From Cheiracanthium punctorium (taxonomy: Eukaryota; Arthropoda; Arachnida; Araneae; Cheiracanthiidae), in assembly GCA_038373885.1 (NCBI GenBank), contig JAWZYV010012263.1:744001-808000 (forward strand): a stretch of DNA of 64,000 bases. The letters are read 5' to 3'. Below the pieces are notes generated by a model, which saw nothing but the letters and a program-made list of their open reading frames with translations, was not told where the DNA came from and did no database searches. Shown here one piece after another: positions 10,859 to 22,448 of this stretch. Made by a program: the position numbers and the translations under genes. The stretch's first letter is position 1. Each line of letters begins with the position of its first letter.

Positions 10859-11390
10859 CCCTCTCGTCACCCTGAACCTCATATAAGGCTCCTATTTCAA
10901 ATAGCAATACTTAGAGAGAAAACAATTGAATGTAGTATTTTTTTCTTTCAGTGATATCAATATCATTCATTCGTGTAGAAAGTATATGAGGCTCTTAACT
11001 AGATGCATAAATCGTGCCTAGATTGCAGTACTAGTCCATTTAGATCATTTTTTACAGTTTTCGCTTCATTGTTTCAGGAGAAAAATTAAGAAAATATTGA
11101 CGCTGTTTTTTTACCGTTTTTTTTTCTTTTTAAGGTAAGTATAGTTTTTTTCTTATTCCTCAACCTTTACCTAATATGTGCATCCTTTTAAATTAATTTT
11201 AGCATAACAAAATGCTTCGAAAATGCTGAAATTATTATTAGAAAAATTATTATTATCGACATTAATCGACAAATATTAATCGACATTAGAAGAAAATATT
11301 TTTTGCATTATTTATAATAGTATTTCAGATGCATTAAATGCTAGACAGATTTGTTTTCTCTGATTTTTTCATAATTCGGTGACGAGAGGG
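10859..11390. mobile_element. TTAA-flanked MITE, 532 bp (piggyBac-like, second family)
   Basis: TTAA borders at 10855-10858 and 11391-11394. The 13-bp terminal inverted repeats CCCTCTCGTCACC and GGTGACGAGAGGG are perfect. The interior is AT-rich and has no transposase. The termini differ from those of the 276-bp family, so a different transposase variant probably moved it. Confidence 0.85.
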
Positions 11391-11752
11391 TTAAGCTATT
11401 TCATTCCATGTTCAAACTGCATGAATAACTTTCGTACAAGACACGTCAAATATAGACACTGAAAATATACCCATCCTCATGATAGAAAAGCTTCTATATC
11501 ATTGGACACTAAATCTTTTTTACTGAAGCTTATGTTAGTTCTATCGGGACTGTGGACTTGTCTGACAGTGTGACAGATGATGAAGGCTACCCCACAAGCA
11601 CGTACTGTGGGAACAGAATATCTTCGACAGCGACTCCTACTATATTTTCAGTGTGTAGGAAGTTTTTTTTTTTTATCTCACCCCAGAATTTATCTTACAA
11701 ATATAAACGCCCTAAGCACCGAGAGAAATTGTGTACTAAGGGATATTAATTA

Positions 11753-12306
11753 CAAAAGTGTGTGTTTTGGGCATACATTAATGTTACGAATGCTATTTTT
11801 TAATATTTTTAAGCACCAAAGTGTTTGTTTTAGGCATACATTAAGGTTAAGAATGCTTTTTTTAGTAAATTAAAGTGCCGAAGTGTTTGTTTTAGGTTTA
11901 TGTTAACCCATTCGTGCCTGGATATTTTTGCGACTATCTTAGATTTTTACTAACACCAGCAGTAATTGATAAATTTCTGATGTCAACTTTTTGAACAAGG
12001 GATGATTTCATTTAAAATCATTGTGTATAAAAATTGAAATGCCAACATCCTACTTGGCCATATTAAAATATTTTGTGGAATTGAGTTTCAATACTCGCGA
12101 ATAAAGGTTAGGCAAAATAAATAACGTTTTCGACTGATAGCGAAAAAGCCGTCCCAAAAAAGGGACGCTAGGCATAAATGGGTTAATGCTACGAATGCTT
12201 TTTTTTTTTTAGTAAATTAAAGTACCTAAGTGAGATTGTTTTAGGCTTACGTTAGTGTTACGAATGCTATTTTTTAATAATTTAAAGTACCAAAGTGTTT
12301 GTTTTT
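11753..12306. repeat. 64-bp tandem array interrupted by a MITE
   Basis: The unit with AAGTGTTTGTTTTAGGCATA, TTACGAATGCTTTTTTT and AAATTAAAGTACC repeats about four and a half times, starting near 11755, 11819, 11881, 12229 and 12292. The third unit is split by the 276-bp element at 11907-12182. Without that element it reads TTATG-TTAA-TGCTACG, matching CATACATTAATGTTACG in the first unit. Confidence 0.8.
11907..12182 (+). mobile_element. 276-bp TTAA MITE, copy 2
   Basis: TTAA at 11903-11906 and 12183-12186. Ends CCCATTCGTGCCTGG and CTAGGCATAAATGGG. Same length, orientation and inner marker as copy 1. The flanking tandem units show the pre-insertion site directly. Confidence 0.85.
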
Positions 12307-13735
12307 AAGTGAAAACATTCAATTTGGATCATGAAATATTTACCCTATATCAAAGTAAATAATCACCGTATAAATGTGTACTCACTGGGTATTTTTCCTT
12401 CCCACACCACTACGCCGAGCAGAAATTCGCAGCGGCGGCGACATGCCACGACGGGGATATTTTTTTGTTTTTTTAAAGATCATAATGAAAATGGGTTTAT
12501 GCGTGCACATACACATATGTATATCAAAAAATTGACGTTAAAATAAGGTTTTTTTAAAGACTATGAAAACTAGTCTTAAATATGAGTTTGCCATTGTGGT
12601 ACGCCTTTAAAATAATTCTACTGCAAAACAGATAGAATAGATTCTTATTCAAAATCGGATAGGTTAACTCTGTTTATATGACACAACGTGGCACATTTAT
12701 ATGACACACGTTGTTTATATGACACATCCATGATTCATTTAGTTATAAATAAACCATTCATACATTTTTTGCTTTTTAGCGCCCCCCTCCCCTCCGCAAC
12801 CTGGTCGTGAACCATTACAAACCGATAAGATTATGAACTTATCGGTAATTTGAATGCTTTAAAAAAAGCATTCAAATTACGCCATTGACTGAAAAAATGT
12901 AAATTGTATATTTACAAGCTATTACCGTTATAAAGTCTCCAGGAAAAAATAAGCAAATAGTAATTGCCAGTATCTCTTATATTTTATTAGACAGAGCTTC
13001 AACCAATTTTGCAATGAAATACCTGTACTCAACATTTTTTTTTTCTTAAAAATGCATTAGAGACGTATGCTTACTGTTTATAAGAGTGCAGACTAGTTTA
13101 ACTAGAGTAGAATCTTTCTGAAGTAGTTTGTTAATGTCCAACGAGGGCAGATATTTGAACAGTAGTGTTTTAAAATTAAATTACAAATTCGAGTAAAAAC
13201 AATTCAAAGTATAAATTCAAAAGAAAACAGTTATTTATCATTTAACAACAACAACAAAAATGTTTATAGATTTAAAAATTCAATTTAATATCCAAATTCC
13301 TCGCCGGATAATCCATTTTCGCTACGGACTTTCTCATTTCCAAGCAAGAACGAACTCGGTGAATGACCTCTTACAGTAAACAAAGAAACCTCATTACTGA
13401 TTCTGTAACTGAAATCCCCAAAAGTAACTATAGCCAGTAAAGTTACCCAATTTTATTTTAACATAATAAAAGGCACGCGTAGCCTTCAGCAGGAGCAGTA
13501 CTTGATTTCTTTTTTCCAACTGCTCATAAATATTTCCCTTTACTTTGACAGTACTGAACAAAATGTATGAGCTCATGAACAGGAAAAAATCATTGAGGAA
13601 GAGGAACGCTGGTCTTGCTCAACACGTAGCCGATGAAATAAATGTATCAGTCTTAAACAGGGGCGTAGACGAAGGTATCATATTTTTTTTTTATTCATTC
13701 TTATGTATGAACACTTTTAGGGAATTTTTTTTCCA
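12307..13735. other. Non-coding stretch
   Basis: No gene seen. It contains the paired hairpins at 12821-12878, and TATGACACA/ACGTTG repeats three times around 12676-12726. Confidence 0.5.
12821..12878. repeat. Two adjoining perfect hairpins
   Basis: ACCGATAAG (12821-12829) pairs with CTTATCGGT (12838-12846). The next base starts AATTTGAATGCTTT (12847-12860), which pairs perfectly with AAAGCATTCAAATT ending at 12878. The two stems stand end to end with no spacer. I do not know a function. They may be the core of a small foldback element. Confidence 0.75.
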
Positions 13736-13737
13736 AT

Positions 13738-13955
13738 GGCCGGCAGCTGCCTTGGCAGGCTTTGGCCACAACGGGCCGGAATTGTTGGCCACTTTATTAT
13801 GGGGGCACCTAGTAGGTGGACAAACGCCGCCCTCTATGAAGGGACGGACAAACGACAACCACGCCCAGTCGGGGATCGAACCCCGACCGCCGGAAGTTGA
13901 ACCCGAAACCGTAGTACGGTGCTTTACCCAACATACAATCCGGTCGGGTTTTTAG
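13738..13955 (-). mobile_element. tRNA-derived SINE, minus strand
   Basis: On the minus strand it reads CCGACCGGATTGTATGTTGG, then GTAAAGCACCGTAC, and then GGGGTTCGATCCCCG (near 13870-13886), a good RNA polymerase III B box. After this comes a body with GTCCGTCCCTTCATAG and TAGGTGCCCCCATAATAAAG. The same order is found on the plus strand at 34614-34830. It would be copied by a LINE enzyme in trans. The 136-codon plus-strand frame over it is not a gene. Confidence 0.75.
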
Positions 13956-13980
13956 GTAAAAATAAAATAATATATATAGA

Positions 13981-14891
13981 GAGGAGAGGAGGTGATTATG
14001 GAATGCCATTTACATTTCTAACTGTAACTTCATAGATTTTTAAATAAAATCCCCCAAAACAGCATGAGTACATGCTATAATGAATCGTAATGAAATGTCA
14101 ATTGCAAAGAAATACACAATTTATTTTGTTGCTATAGAAAAAAATATTTAAAAAAAAGTTACGAATGGAGTATAATATGGAATAGATGGTTTAAACCGAT
14201 GAAAAGCAATTTATATTGCTTCATATATAGTTATTTGTTACTATAAAACAAATTTTTATGTTTTGTAGTTTAAATCATTATACTGGAGTCATTTCTGCTT
14301 CGAGTCGATTTAGAAAAGTTGTAGATATAATTTTCTTTCTTTGCTCCGGTACAGTCATGGTGAGCCCACAGAGAACAGCTGGATCTTTGAATCCAAACTT
14401 ATCGTCGTTGATCATTAGAGAATTTTTCGTGACAAAAGATGCATTCAGCGTCTTTGTTTTCCGGGTCTTTAGTGGATGACATGAAACCCATTACAATATT
14501 ACCCAGTATTCCATAATACCCGACACGCCATCTTGGAAAACGAACCTTTAAAACTAATTGGCAAAACACTGTCATCTAAAAAATAACCACAGTTCAACAA
14601 ACTACCATTCTCTTAGTGTACATTATGCGTAACATCAATGTTCATGTCACGTGTTTACTAGTAAGTTAAAATGTTTGAAAACTTATCTACAAAAACTCTT
14701 GAAAATCACAAAACATACTTTGTTCTGTAGCGAGTGGTACGGCAACAGAGAGTGGTCAACTCTTACTGCATTGTAAGAAGGGAGTCTTTCTTGAGTTGTT
14801 CATGGTATTCCCTTGTGGCAATAGCAACTAACAGAGCCAAAAACTCGGTATTCCATATTTCCCGACTATTCCATAATCACCTCCTCTCCTC
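13981..14891. repeat. 24-bp perfect inverted repeat bounding 911 bp
   Basis: GAGGAGAGGAGGTGATTATG followed by GAAT (13981-14004) is exactly complementary to 14868-14891. A third related block (TATTCCATAATACCCGAC) lies at about 14508. This may be a non-autonomous DNA transposon, but I cannot define a target duplication. The inside has no recognisable frame. Confidence 0.6.
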
Positions 14892-14939
14892 TACGTATTC
14901 CCCAATGGGTAGGCACTGGTCTTTGCCCCTTTTGCAAAT

Positions 14940-15035
14940 CTTAGTCACTACCAAGGTCCGAATATTGCCCATTTTACTATGGCGGCAACCAGTGAGCGGC
15001 CAGCGCTACCCCCAAATTGAAGCATTAACCCCTTA
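14940..15035 (-). mobile_element. Old SINE fragment, minus strand
   Basis: CCATTTTACTATGGCGGCAACCAG and GCGGCCAGCGCTACCCCC resemble the body of the SINE at 13738-13955 (CCACTTTATTATGGGGGCACC) in the same orientation, but diverged. Only the body portion is present. Confidence 0.5.
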
Positions 15036-15132
15036 GAAAGAATGCATGTTATTTGACTTTTATCGACTATATTGCTTTCCAGTTTTCGACTTTTAGCCTC
15101 CTCCGAAAAGAAATCCTGGTTGCGAACTGGGG

Positions 15133-15710
15133 CTCTGCTACCATGGTGTCGTAGAATATCCGTGACGGATATTTCTCGCTCACGGATAGTCAGATACTTC
15201 GAATAAATAGCCGCGACTCTCCTTTTGGCGCTACCACGATGCGTGTCGAATAAAACAAGCGAGTATTTTTGTGCTTGCTAGAGGTCTATCCGACATTCAG
15301 AGCGATCAACCAATCAAAACACTAGGCTTTTCCCCCTTTTTCTTAAACGAAGGCGTTGTCTTCAGAATTTCCGAAGACTCTCTGAGACATCCATCACGAG
15401 TGGAAGCCCGTTTTTGAAAGACCCAACATGCTAGGGAGAGGGGTCCTTTTGTGGAAGTACTTGACACTCCGCGATCCACACAATAAAAACCCATCCATCT
15501 TGTACTATCCGGTACCGGAATGCGAGTTTTCGCCTTCATCCAACGTGTCGGGAAAAAACAGGCAATATTTCCGATAGTCAATACGACAGTGAAACTATCA
15601 CGATACGATCGTAGTAGGGCATATCGGATATTTCTCGGATTGTGACGTCACGAGAAGAGAAGGCTCGATATATTCGCTGGCGAAAGCTTTCCGATACTAT
15701 GGTGGTAGAG
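15133..15710. mobile_element. GC-richer terminal-inverted-repeat element, 578 bp
   Basis: Left end CTCTGCTACCATGGTGTCG and right end, read on the other strand, CTCTACCACCATAGTATCGG, match with a few differences. The interior is richer in G and C than its surroundings and holds short palindromes (ATATCCGTGACGGATAT, TGTGACGTCACG). No target duplication is evident. The 91-codon minus-strand frame at 15306-15581 lies inside and has no recognisable domain. Confidence 0.6.
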
Positions 15711-16135
15711 TTCCTGATCTTACATAAAGCAAGTGGAAAGTATCATTTAATGAGGCTATTTCTGAAACATTAAGTAACTGATTTATACTAAAATTAACGA
15801 TACAGAAGTAAACTATTAATTTCTCTATTAAAATTCGTAATTTTAAATTTTGCTTCTTTCTAGAAGACAAAAAAAAATCCTTGTTGATAGTCTATATTAA
15901 CTTTTCTATAAAATTATGACGCCGATGCTTACAGTCGGCGCGCCGGCATAGAAACCGGCGGCGACGGCGTGGTGCGGTGAAGCAGACTTCTACTGCTTTA
16001 CTAGATTAGGGGATTGGTGGAGTTTTCAAAAAGCTAACCCCCCCCAAGCAACACACACACACACCTTTGAAATAAATACGATTTTTTTACTGGATTCGTG
16101 GATACGAACACTGGTATTGATATGTAGTTATTATA

Positions 16136-16817
16136 CAGGGTGTCCCAAAAGCACTAGCCTAGGCTTTTATTACTTAAAAATTGATAATATACAATATGGT
16201 GGGAAGCTCTATCATATCTGTTAAATTTTTCAAGAGATTACATTTCAACAAATACAAAATTAAAATTTTTATACAACTGTACAAAAAAATTCCCAATTGG
16301 TAAAATATATCCCATACATCAATACCCTGATGGACAAAATTTCAGCCTTTCATCATAAAAAGGCTCAGACGTATGAAAATAAATATATATTGACTTAAAC
16401 CACTTTTCAGTCGCTCTCGAAGGGGAAAAAAATCACGTCGAAGAACACGTTTAAGGGGTTGTTCACAAACTGCAAAAGAAAACAATGATTGCATTAATAC
16501 ATAAAACTTTTGCTGTTGTCAGTATTGTATAGTCCCTCACCAAATTGATTTAAACACATGTGTGAGCCCTTTTATGATGAAAGGCTGAAACTTTGTACAA
16601 CACCTAATTAATGTATGGGGCACATTTTACCAATTCGGAATTTTTTTGTAGGGGGACAGTAAAAAAAATAATAATAATAATTGTACTTATTTAGATTTAA
16701 TCTCCTGAAAATTTCATTCGATACCATTAAATTCGGTACCTTTTTCACGTAACTTTATGATTTATGGCATATGTCTGAACAATATTGAAGGAATAGTCAG
16801 TGTTTTGGGAGACCCTG
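16136..16817. mobile_element. mariner-type MITE, 682 bp
   Basis: TA at 16134-16135 and 16818-16819 flank ends CAGGGTGTCCCAAAA and TTTTGGGAGACCCTG. Inside, CAGCCTTTCATCATAAAAAGG (near 16345) is mirrored by CCCTTTTATGATGAAAGGCTG (near 16565), so the element is largely a foldback. Related sequence (CAAAATTTCAGCC with TTTATCATAAG) is seen at 21479-21660, with weaker similarity at 32940-33080. Confidence 0.75.
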
Positions 16818-16819
16818 TA

Positions 16820-17680
16820 AAATTTCTAAACGTACATTATCGTAAAGCGGTTGTTTTGTGCAAATAGCTTTTTTGGGGTACGGCAATCAGTTGTTATAAA
16901 TCTTTTAAAACTCAATCACCCTAGTTAATGATTAAAAGTAGAGTATATTTTTTTAATCAATTCTGAAGAATTAATTTTTTATTTAAATTATACATTTTCT
17001 ATTTAATTCCATGTTTTCTATTTATTTTTCAGTCTTTCTTTATTGAATTTTTATCTAGCCAAGTAGCTTGAATGAAAAATTTACGTTGAACATTTTAAAC
17101 TATAAACAGCCTCGTAAAGTTAATCTTTGTAAGTTTAAAAACCACTGTTTTTCTAGCTAAAAGTTAGATAAAAACCTGTTTGATCCTGAAAAGAAAGAAA
17201 GTGGTGGTGGTGCTGGTGGTGGTAGGGGGGGGGGCAGTGTTCCATTTTTTCTTTTAATCAGTTTTGTTTGAAATTTTGAATGTATTAGCTCGTAACTTTA
17301 TTCTAAACAATAAATGTATGCATATCATTTGCGTCTTTTAATGTTTATTGTTACAATGGGCGTTAGTTAACAAAATACTCTTTACTCTCATTTATAGTTT
17401 ATAAAAACACTTTTTATCTGCAAATATGACGTTTGTATACTATAATTAACCGAAAATATTCCTTACTAGCTGTCCATAAGTATGTATTACATTTTCTAAA
17501 AAATAAATAAAATAAAATAAAACAAAACAAAAAATAAACAAATTTTTAAAACTCTCATTTTAGAACAGAACACCACATTTTAAAGATTAATACTAAATTT
17601 CTCATGAAAAGCAGTTGCTATTCGTTTGAGAATTTTGGACGAACCTGTTTAAGATTAGGTTTACAACTTTTCTACCGCCG
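16820..17680. other. Non-coding stretch
   Basis: No gene seen. A GGTGGTGGTGCTGGTGGTGG run at about 17202-17235 and an AAATA/AACAA-rich patch at 17500-17540 are simple repeats. A 29-T run follows at 17681-17709. Confidence 0.5.
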
Positions 17681-17714
<34 letters not shown>

Positions 17715-17737
17715 AAATACGAGGTTTTATTGTTAAA

Positions 17738-17990
17738 AAAAATTCTGGATATACGTTCCTTCCATATGATCGCGCCAATTCTTCTTCATATTGAAGCCAT
17801 TTTACCTCCGGTTCTGCCTTCTCGAAAACGTTATTCCTTCCACAGCTATAGCGGTTTTTGACAAGAAAATCCCTGTTCTTTAAGCATTGAAACCACTTAT
17901 AACGTTTCTTTTTACTAACAGAGGCCTCGCCATAAATATATTAAACCATTCAATGAGCCTCATCCGTAAATTTCTTCCTGCGTAAGCAGA
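17738..17990 (-). pseudogene. mariner transposase relic, N-terminal helix-turn-helix part
   Basis: On the minus strand one frame reads YGEASVSKKKRYKWFQCLKN, then RDFLVKNRYSCGR, NVFEKAEPE and EELARSYG. This is the order of the mariner N-terminal DNA-binding domain (YGE.A.S...C..WF..F..GDF...D....GR, then F.D.EL). Upstream the frame has stops and a shift (FTDEAH, stop, MV, stop). The catalytic DDE domain is not present nearby on this strand. The T run just 3' at 17681-17709 suggests later expansion. This is an inactive, old fragment. Confidence 0.7.
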
Positions 17991-18527
17991 AAATTAAAAC
18001 CTCCCACAAGTGACCAGAATTTGGCACGTAAACTGACATTTTCAATCCAGAATAACTTTATGATGCAGACACTAACTGGCTAATGTTTCTATGGGGTAAC
18101 GTTGATGGATGCTCAAGTTTATTGAATGACGTCTATGATCAACTTATTTCGATCTCTACTTGCCGCGAAAGTTATCTATAGGAAAACGATGGAAGCAGTT
18201 GCACAATTAATAATAAATTGAATTGATGAATAACTTGTTAAATATCAGTACTTTTCGTTTATTCCTAAACATTATTGAAAGATTCCTAATAGACGCTTTG
18301 AAAATAAACACACGCAGAATTTTTTTTTTCTGTTGTTGTTTATACAGATATTGGTCAATAATTTTAAATAATAGGTACGGATACGATCATCTGGATAATT
18401 CTAGATACCAGCGTAATATAATAAATATCCTGCAAAACCGTGTACAGTATGGGACACTACTATGGCCGAATGAGTAAGACACTAAATGTGGTAGATATCT
18501 CAAGTGTGTAGGTCCTAGTAGCACAAT

Positions 18528-18585
18528 TAGTTCAAAAGACATTTAAAACACGTTTTTGAACTTCAAAAACGTGTTTTTTGAACTA
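18528..18585. repeat. 58-bp palindrome
   Basis: TAGTTCAAAA (18528-18537) is mirrored by TTTTGAACTA (18576-18585), and inside AAACACGTTTTTGAA is mirrored by TTCAAAAACGTGTTT. It forms a strong hairpin just upstream of the SINE-like sequence. Confidence 0.7.
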
Positions 18586-18775
18586 GTAGGGCTAGCGCTT
18601 TGAACTGGGAGACGGAAGGTGCCTGGTTCGAAACCAGGAGTTTTCCGTGGTTTTCACCGCAACTTCTCGTAAATACGGGTTAGGACCCCTTGGGCAGTCC
18701 CCCACAGAGGGCAACCCCACCCCCGGCCTAGATCTCTAACGTAGATAATTGGCTGTAAACCACATTTCCATTTTC
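18586..18775 (+). mobile_element. tRNA-like SINE fragment
   Basis: GCTAGCGCTTTGAACTGGGAG resembles an A-box region and GCCTGGTTCGAAACCAGG is a clean T-arm/B-box hairpin of a tRNA. The downstream body (CCGTGGTTTTCACCGCAAC, GGGCAACCCCACCCCCGG) is unrelated to the SINE at 34614, so this is a second family. No 3' A tail is clear. Confidence 0.6.
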
Positions 18776-20107
18776 CATTTCCTTAAGGTGTAATTATGAA
18801 ACATTACCGTTTTTTCTTGGTTTCTTCGTATTTTGTATTATTATCTGTATATTTATAGATAATTTTAAGAAAGTAAGTTCTCGAAGTATAAATTTTAGCT
18901 TAATTGCTCTTAAATCACAGCTGAATTACAATACCCTTATATAATCTTTAACTGTAGTATTCAGTAAAAGGGGTAATTTTCCATCTGATCAAACATTATT
19001 GAAACATTTGCATTGATTTATTTAGAATTAAAGTTATAAGAAAGAAAATATTTATAGTTTTCTGGGAATATAAGCTATCACTTCATTACTTTTCTGCTAT
19101 TTCTGTGATGCAGTGGTATCTTTAAATCATCCGATCACACGTTTTATCAGTTTTAAATCTTAGAGTTATTGGAAAATGTTCACATTCGAATTAACGACTT
19201 ATCAGAAACACGTTATTTTATTATTATTATTTGATAATTTAATATAGTTAACTTATTAAATTTAGTATGTCTCTCAGTACAAAAGTTGCGTTTTCCTATT
19301 GTAAGATCGATCTGAAATTTTGCAAACGCGTGTTAACAATGACACCCAGAACTTTTAAACATCAAGTGGCAACCATCTACATATGTATTTGATGCTTGCG
19401 TCATTTGGAAGGTTTTTAGATTCGAATTCGACGTAAAATACGAAATGGTTTAAGATTTGAGTGTTTTAGTGATTTAAAATATATGTATATATACTGTATG
19501 AAGCTTGACATACCCGAATGACCATGGATTCTACCTCTTTGAAAATTTCATTGGATACAGAGAGTCTTTTCCCATATTTTTTAAAAGAATTGTAAAAAAA
19601 TACCAAAAATTTAATTTTTTGCAATTTTTAATAAGAAGCAATAGCTGTTCATATTGCTGCTGCGGGCGAAATCAAATTATTTAGCCAATAGAAATATTGG
19701 TGTGGTTTAATCTACGTCTGCCCACGATAATTGCCTAATTAGACAGGTGAGTATTAGTTTAAAGTCGTATCCAGAGACTTTCATACACACAGCAGAAATC
19801 GAATCCGCAAACTATCAGCCAAAGAATACTTATTTACAGAGTTGAGATGCTGTAGGCCTACAGCAGTTGTAAAAGAAAAATTAGAATCAGCATTCGTTTT
19901 TATCAAATTCTCATGCATTAAAATATATGGAAATTTTAAAAGATATCATGACGCGATTTTACTTAAAGCAACAAATCTGCAATTATTTAAAGCCAAAAAT
20001 GCTTCGTTTCCGACAGTCATTTTTAAAAATTAACTCTATAAAAGTATTTTATTATAATATTATTTGATTATCGTGTGTTCTTACCACATGAAGATTTTTA
20101 TATAGGC
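18776..20107. other. Non-coding stretch
   Basis: I see no gene or array. Confidence 0.5.
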
Positions 20108-20339
20108 ACTGCAAAAAAAGTCTGCCAAATTTATAGAAAAAAATCTGTCAGCCAGGACGCCAGTTTATTTCCGTTTTATTACAAAAGTTTTCCATAAATT
20201 TTACAGACTCTCAGCTTATTTTACAGAAATCTTCCGTGTAAGAGAAAAAATACGGAAGATTTCTGTAAAATATACGGAAATAAACTGGCGTCCTGGCTGG
20301 CAGTTTTATTCTGTCAATTTAACAGACTTTCTTTGCAGT
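20108..20339. mobile_element. Foldback MITE, 232 bp
   Basis: Ends ACTGCAAAAAAAGTCTG and CAGACTTTCTTTGCAGT are inverted repeats, and the long inner block AGCCAGGACGCCAGTTTATT (20150-20175) is exactly mirrored at 20273-20298. A further inner hairpin ACAGAAATCTTCCGT / ACGGAAGATTTCTGT lies in the middle. It has no coding potential. The superfamily is uncertain because no target duplication is clear. Confidence 0.75.
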
Positions 20340-22257
20340 ATGCGTGTTAATTGCTTTATTGATTTTAACATGAAGATTGTTTGCAGGGGCTTTTTTTTTC
20401 AGAAAAACTTGAAAAACAATACAAAAGACTTCTATTACTTAGACTAATTTCTAAATTCTCTTTAGTCAAAAGTTTCGAGTAAATTGCGAGTTTCTAAATA
20501 CATGAGAAGTAATGGAAAATGAATAAAGTCAACAGAAGTCACGAAACACGGTCTTTATGAGCGACCACCATTAAACTTTATCACAATTATATAATTTTTG
20601 TTCGATTTTTGCTACCTTACCTTAGCGAAATGTTTGAAGTCAGATGAAAATTAAAGTGAGGATAACTCTGCTTTTGCATTGATCTTCGACATCATTAGGA
20701 GGTTCTCTGATGCAAGGCGTGTCAGCCTCAAATGAGAACACGGGTCCATCAGACAATGTGACAAATGACTTGGCCATTCTATGGCCAAGGGCAGTGAAAG
20801 ACTTTGCGTGATTATGGAGATTTCCGATTCTCTATAAGGAAATTGATAATAGTTCGGGAAAAGGAAGAGACAACATCCAGTAATTGTTCGGCGAATTACA
20901 ACTTGAAAATGAATACAGAACATGCATTTCAAAACGAGATATTGGAGGTGCATAAGATATTTTATGGAACATAGAACAATACTGGTATTAAACATTAAAC
21001 ACAGACAGGTCCGAAGGCAGGTGAATTAAAATATTACTTCATTTGTAAATTAAAGAAGTACAAAGGCTTAGATAAAAATGTGTTCTGTTGGAAAGTTATC
21101 TGTAATCGTTCTCTTTGAGAGGTTATTTACTTTACTGTATTCGTTACGAATTGATAAACTGCAGGGTACATTTCTTTTTTCATTTTAATTTATTCAAAAT
21201 AAGTTTTTGTTTTCCTTTTGGAAATGAAGCAAAATTATAATTTAATGAAACGCATTTGTGTTCATCTCAAATGTGGTACAAAAGTACAAAACTGATAAAT
21301 AAACTTTGTTTTGGAGGGAATGGGTATTTCATTTAATTCACTTGATAAAGATATATATATATATATACATATTAGTCAGTGAACAGCCGATAATAAGTTT
21401 TTTATGCTACTTATTTTGTTTTACACACTTTAACTACTTTCTATACTAAAAATCTTTTTTTTTTTTTAAATCAGAAATCTATGAAATCGGTTAAAATTTC
21501 CAGGGAATTAAATTTGAACAAATAAAAAATTTAAATTTTTGTACGGCCCCTGTTCCAAAAAATTCCCAGTTAGTTAAATGAGCACGTTATATAAATTATG
21601 ATGCACAAAATTTCAGCCTTTTATCATAAGAAATCTCAGAGATGTGTTTAAACAAAATTGATGAGGGGCTATACATACAGATAATTGTAAACGTTTGTTA
21701 CAATCATCGGAACTTTTTTTTAATTTGTGTACGATCAACTAAACGTGATTATCCTATGTGATATTTTTCCTTGGAGAGCTATTGGCAAGTTGCTCCATTC
21801 AGCATGTATTTATTTTCATATCTCTGGCAATCTAGGATAAAAAACAGAAATTTTGTACAAATAAAAATTTGCAAATTGGCTTAAAGTTTTGGAAAGAGCG
21901 TAGGTAAGGACAACACAGGAGACCACACAAAGAGGTTCGCTGATGCACTCTTTGAGCTTGAAACGCCTCTGGGAAATTATTTTACACTTTTCTGCTCATC
22001 TTTAAAGAAAAATTCCAATTTCTGTTACTCAGTTTTACCACGTACTGAGGTTCTTTGCACATTTTTCTGCATAAACGAGCTATAATATTCGTGTGTATTC
22101 AACTGATTTTGCTTTTTTTTTTCCTTTAATCATTTCTTTTCATTTACATGCAGAAACAAAACCTCCTTCACAGTCATACAAATTAATATAAACTAACTGT
22201 ACCTGAGATTTGAAAAAATTCAGAATTCTTCATAATTCAGAATTCTACATAGTGTGT
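20340..22257. other. Non-coding stretch
   Basis: No gene seen. The 114-codon minus-strand frame at 20651-20995 has no recognisable motif and I judge it chance. A TA microsatellite lies at 21351-21367, and 21479-21660 is related to the inside of the mariner MITE at 16136-16817. Confidence 0.45.
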
Positions 22258-22265
22258 ATAATGAA

Positions 22266-22440
22266 TAGGGATGGACGCGAGACGACTTTTTGCGAGACGA
22301 GACAGAGATTTACAGCTTTTTTGCGAGACGAGACAAACATTTTTAACATTATGATATAGGGATTTTTGCGAGACGAGACAAGCTTTTCGGCTATTTTGCG
22401 AGACGCGAGACGCCAATTTTTCGTCTCGCGTCCATCCCTA
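22266..22440. mobile_element. hAT-type MITE of the TAGGGATGGACGCG family, 175 bp
   Basis: Terminal inverted repeats TAGGGATGGACGCGAGACG and CGTCTCGCGTCCATCCCTA are perfect, with an 8-bp target duplication ATAATGAA at 22258-22265 and 22441-22448. The inside is built from repeated GCGAGACGAGAC motifs. An almost identical element in the opposite orientation lies at 50534-50709. Confidence 0.92.
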
Positions 22441-22448
22441 ATAATGAA

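Noticed and set aside
12847..12878. Bacterial-type intrinsic terminator
   Set aside because: A perfect stem with adjacent A/T is present, but the DNA is eukaryotic and no gene lies upstream.
13545..13955. 136-codon plus-strand frame
   Set aside because: Its second half is the antisense of a tRNA-derived SINE.
15306..15581. 91-codon minus-strand frame inside the GC-richer element
   Set aside because: It is explained by local base composition, and no motif is recognised.
20651..20995. 114-codon minus-strand frame as a gene
   Set aside because: No recognisable domain, no start context or splice support, and frames of this length arise by chance in 64 kb.
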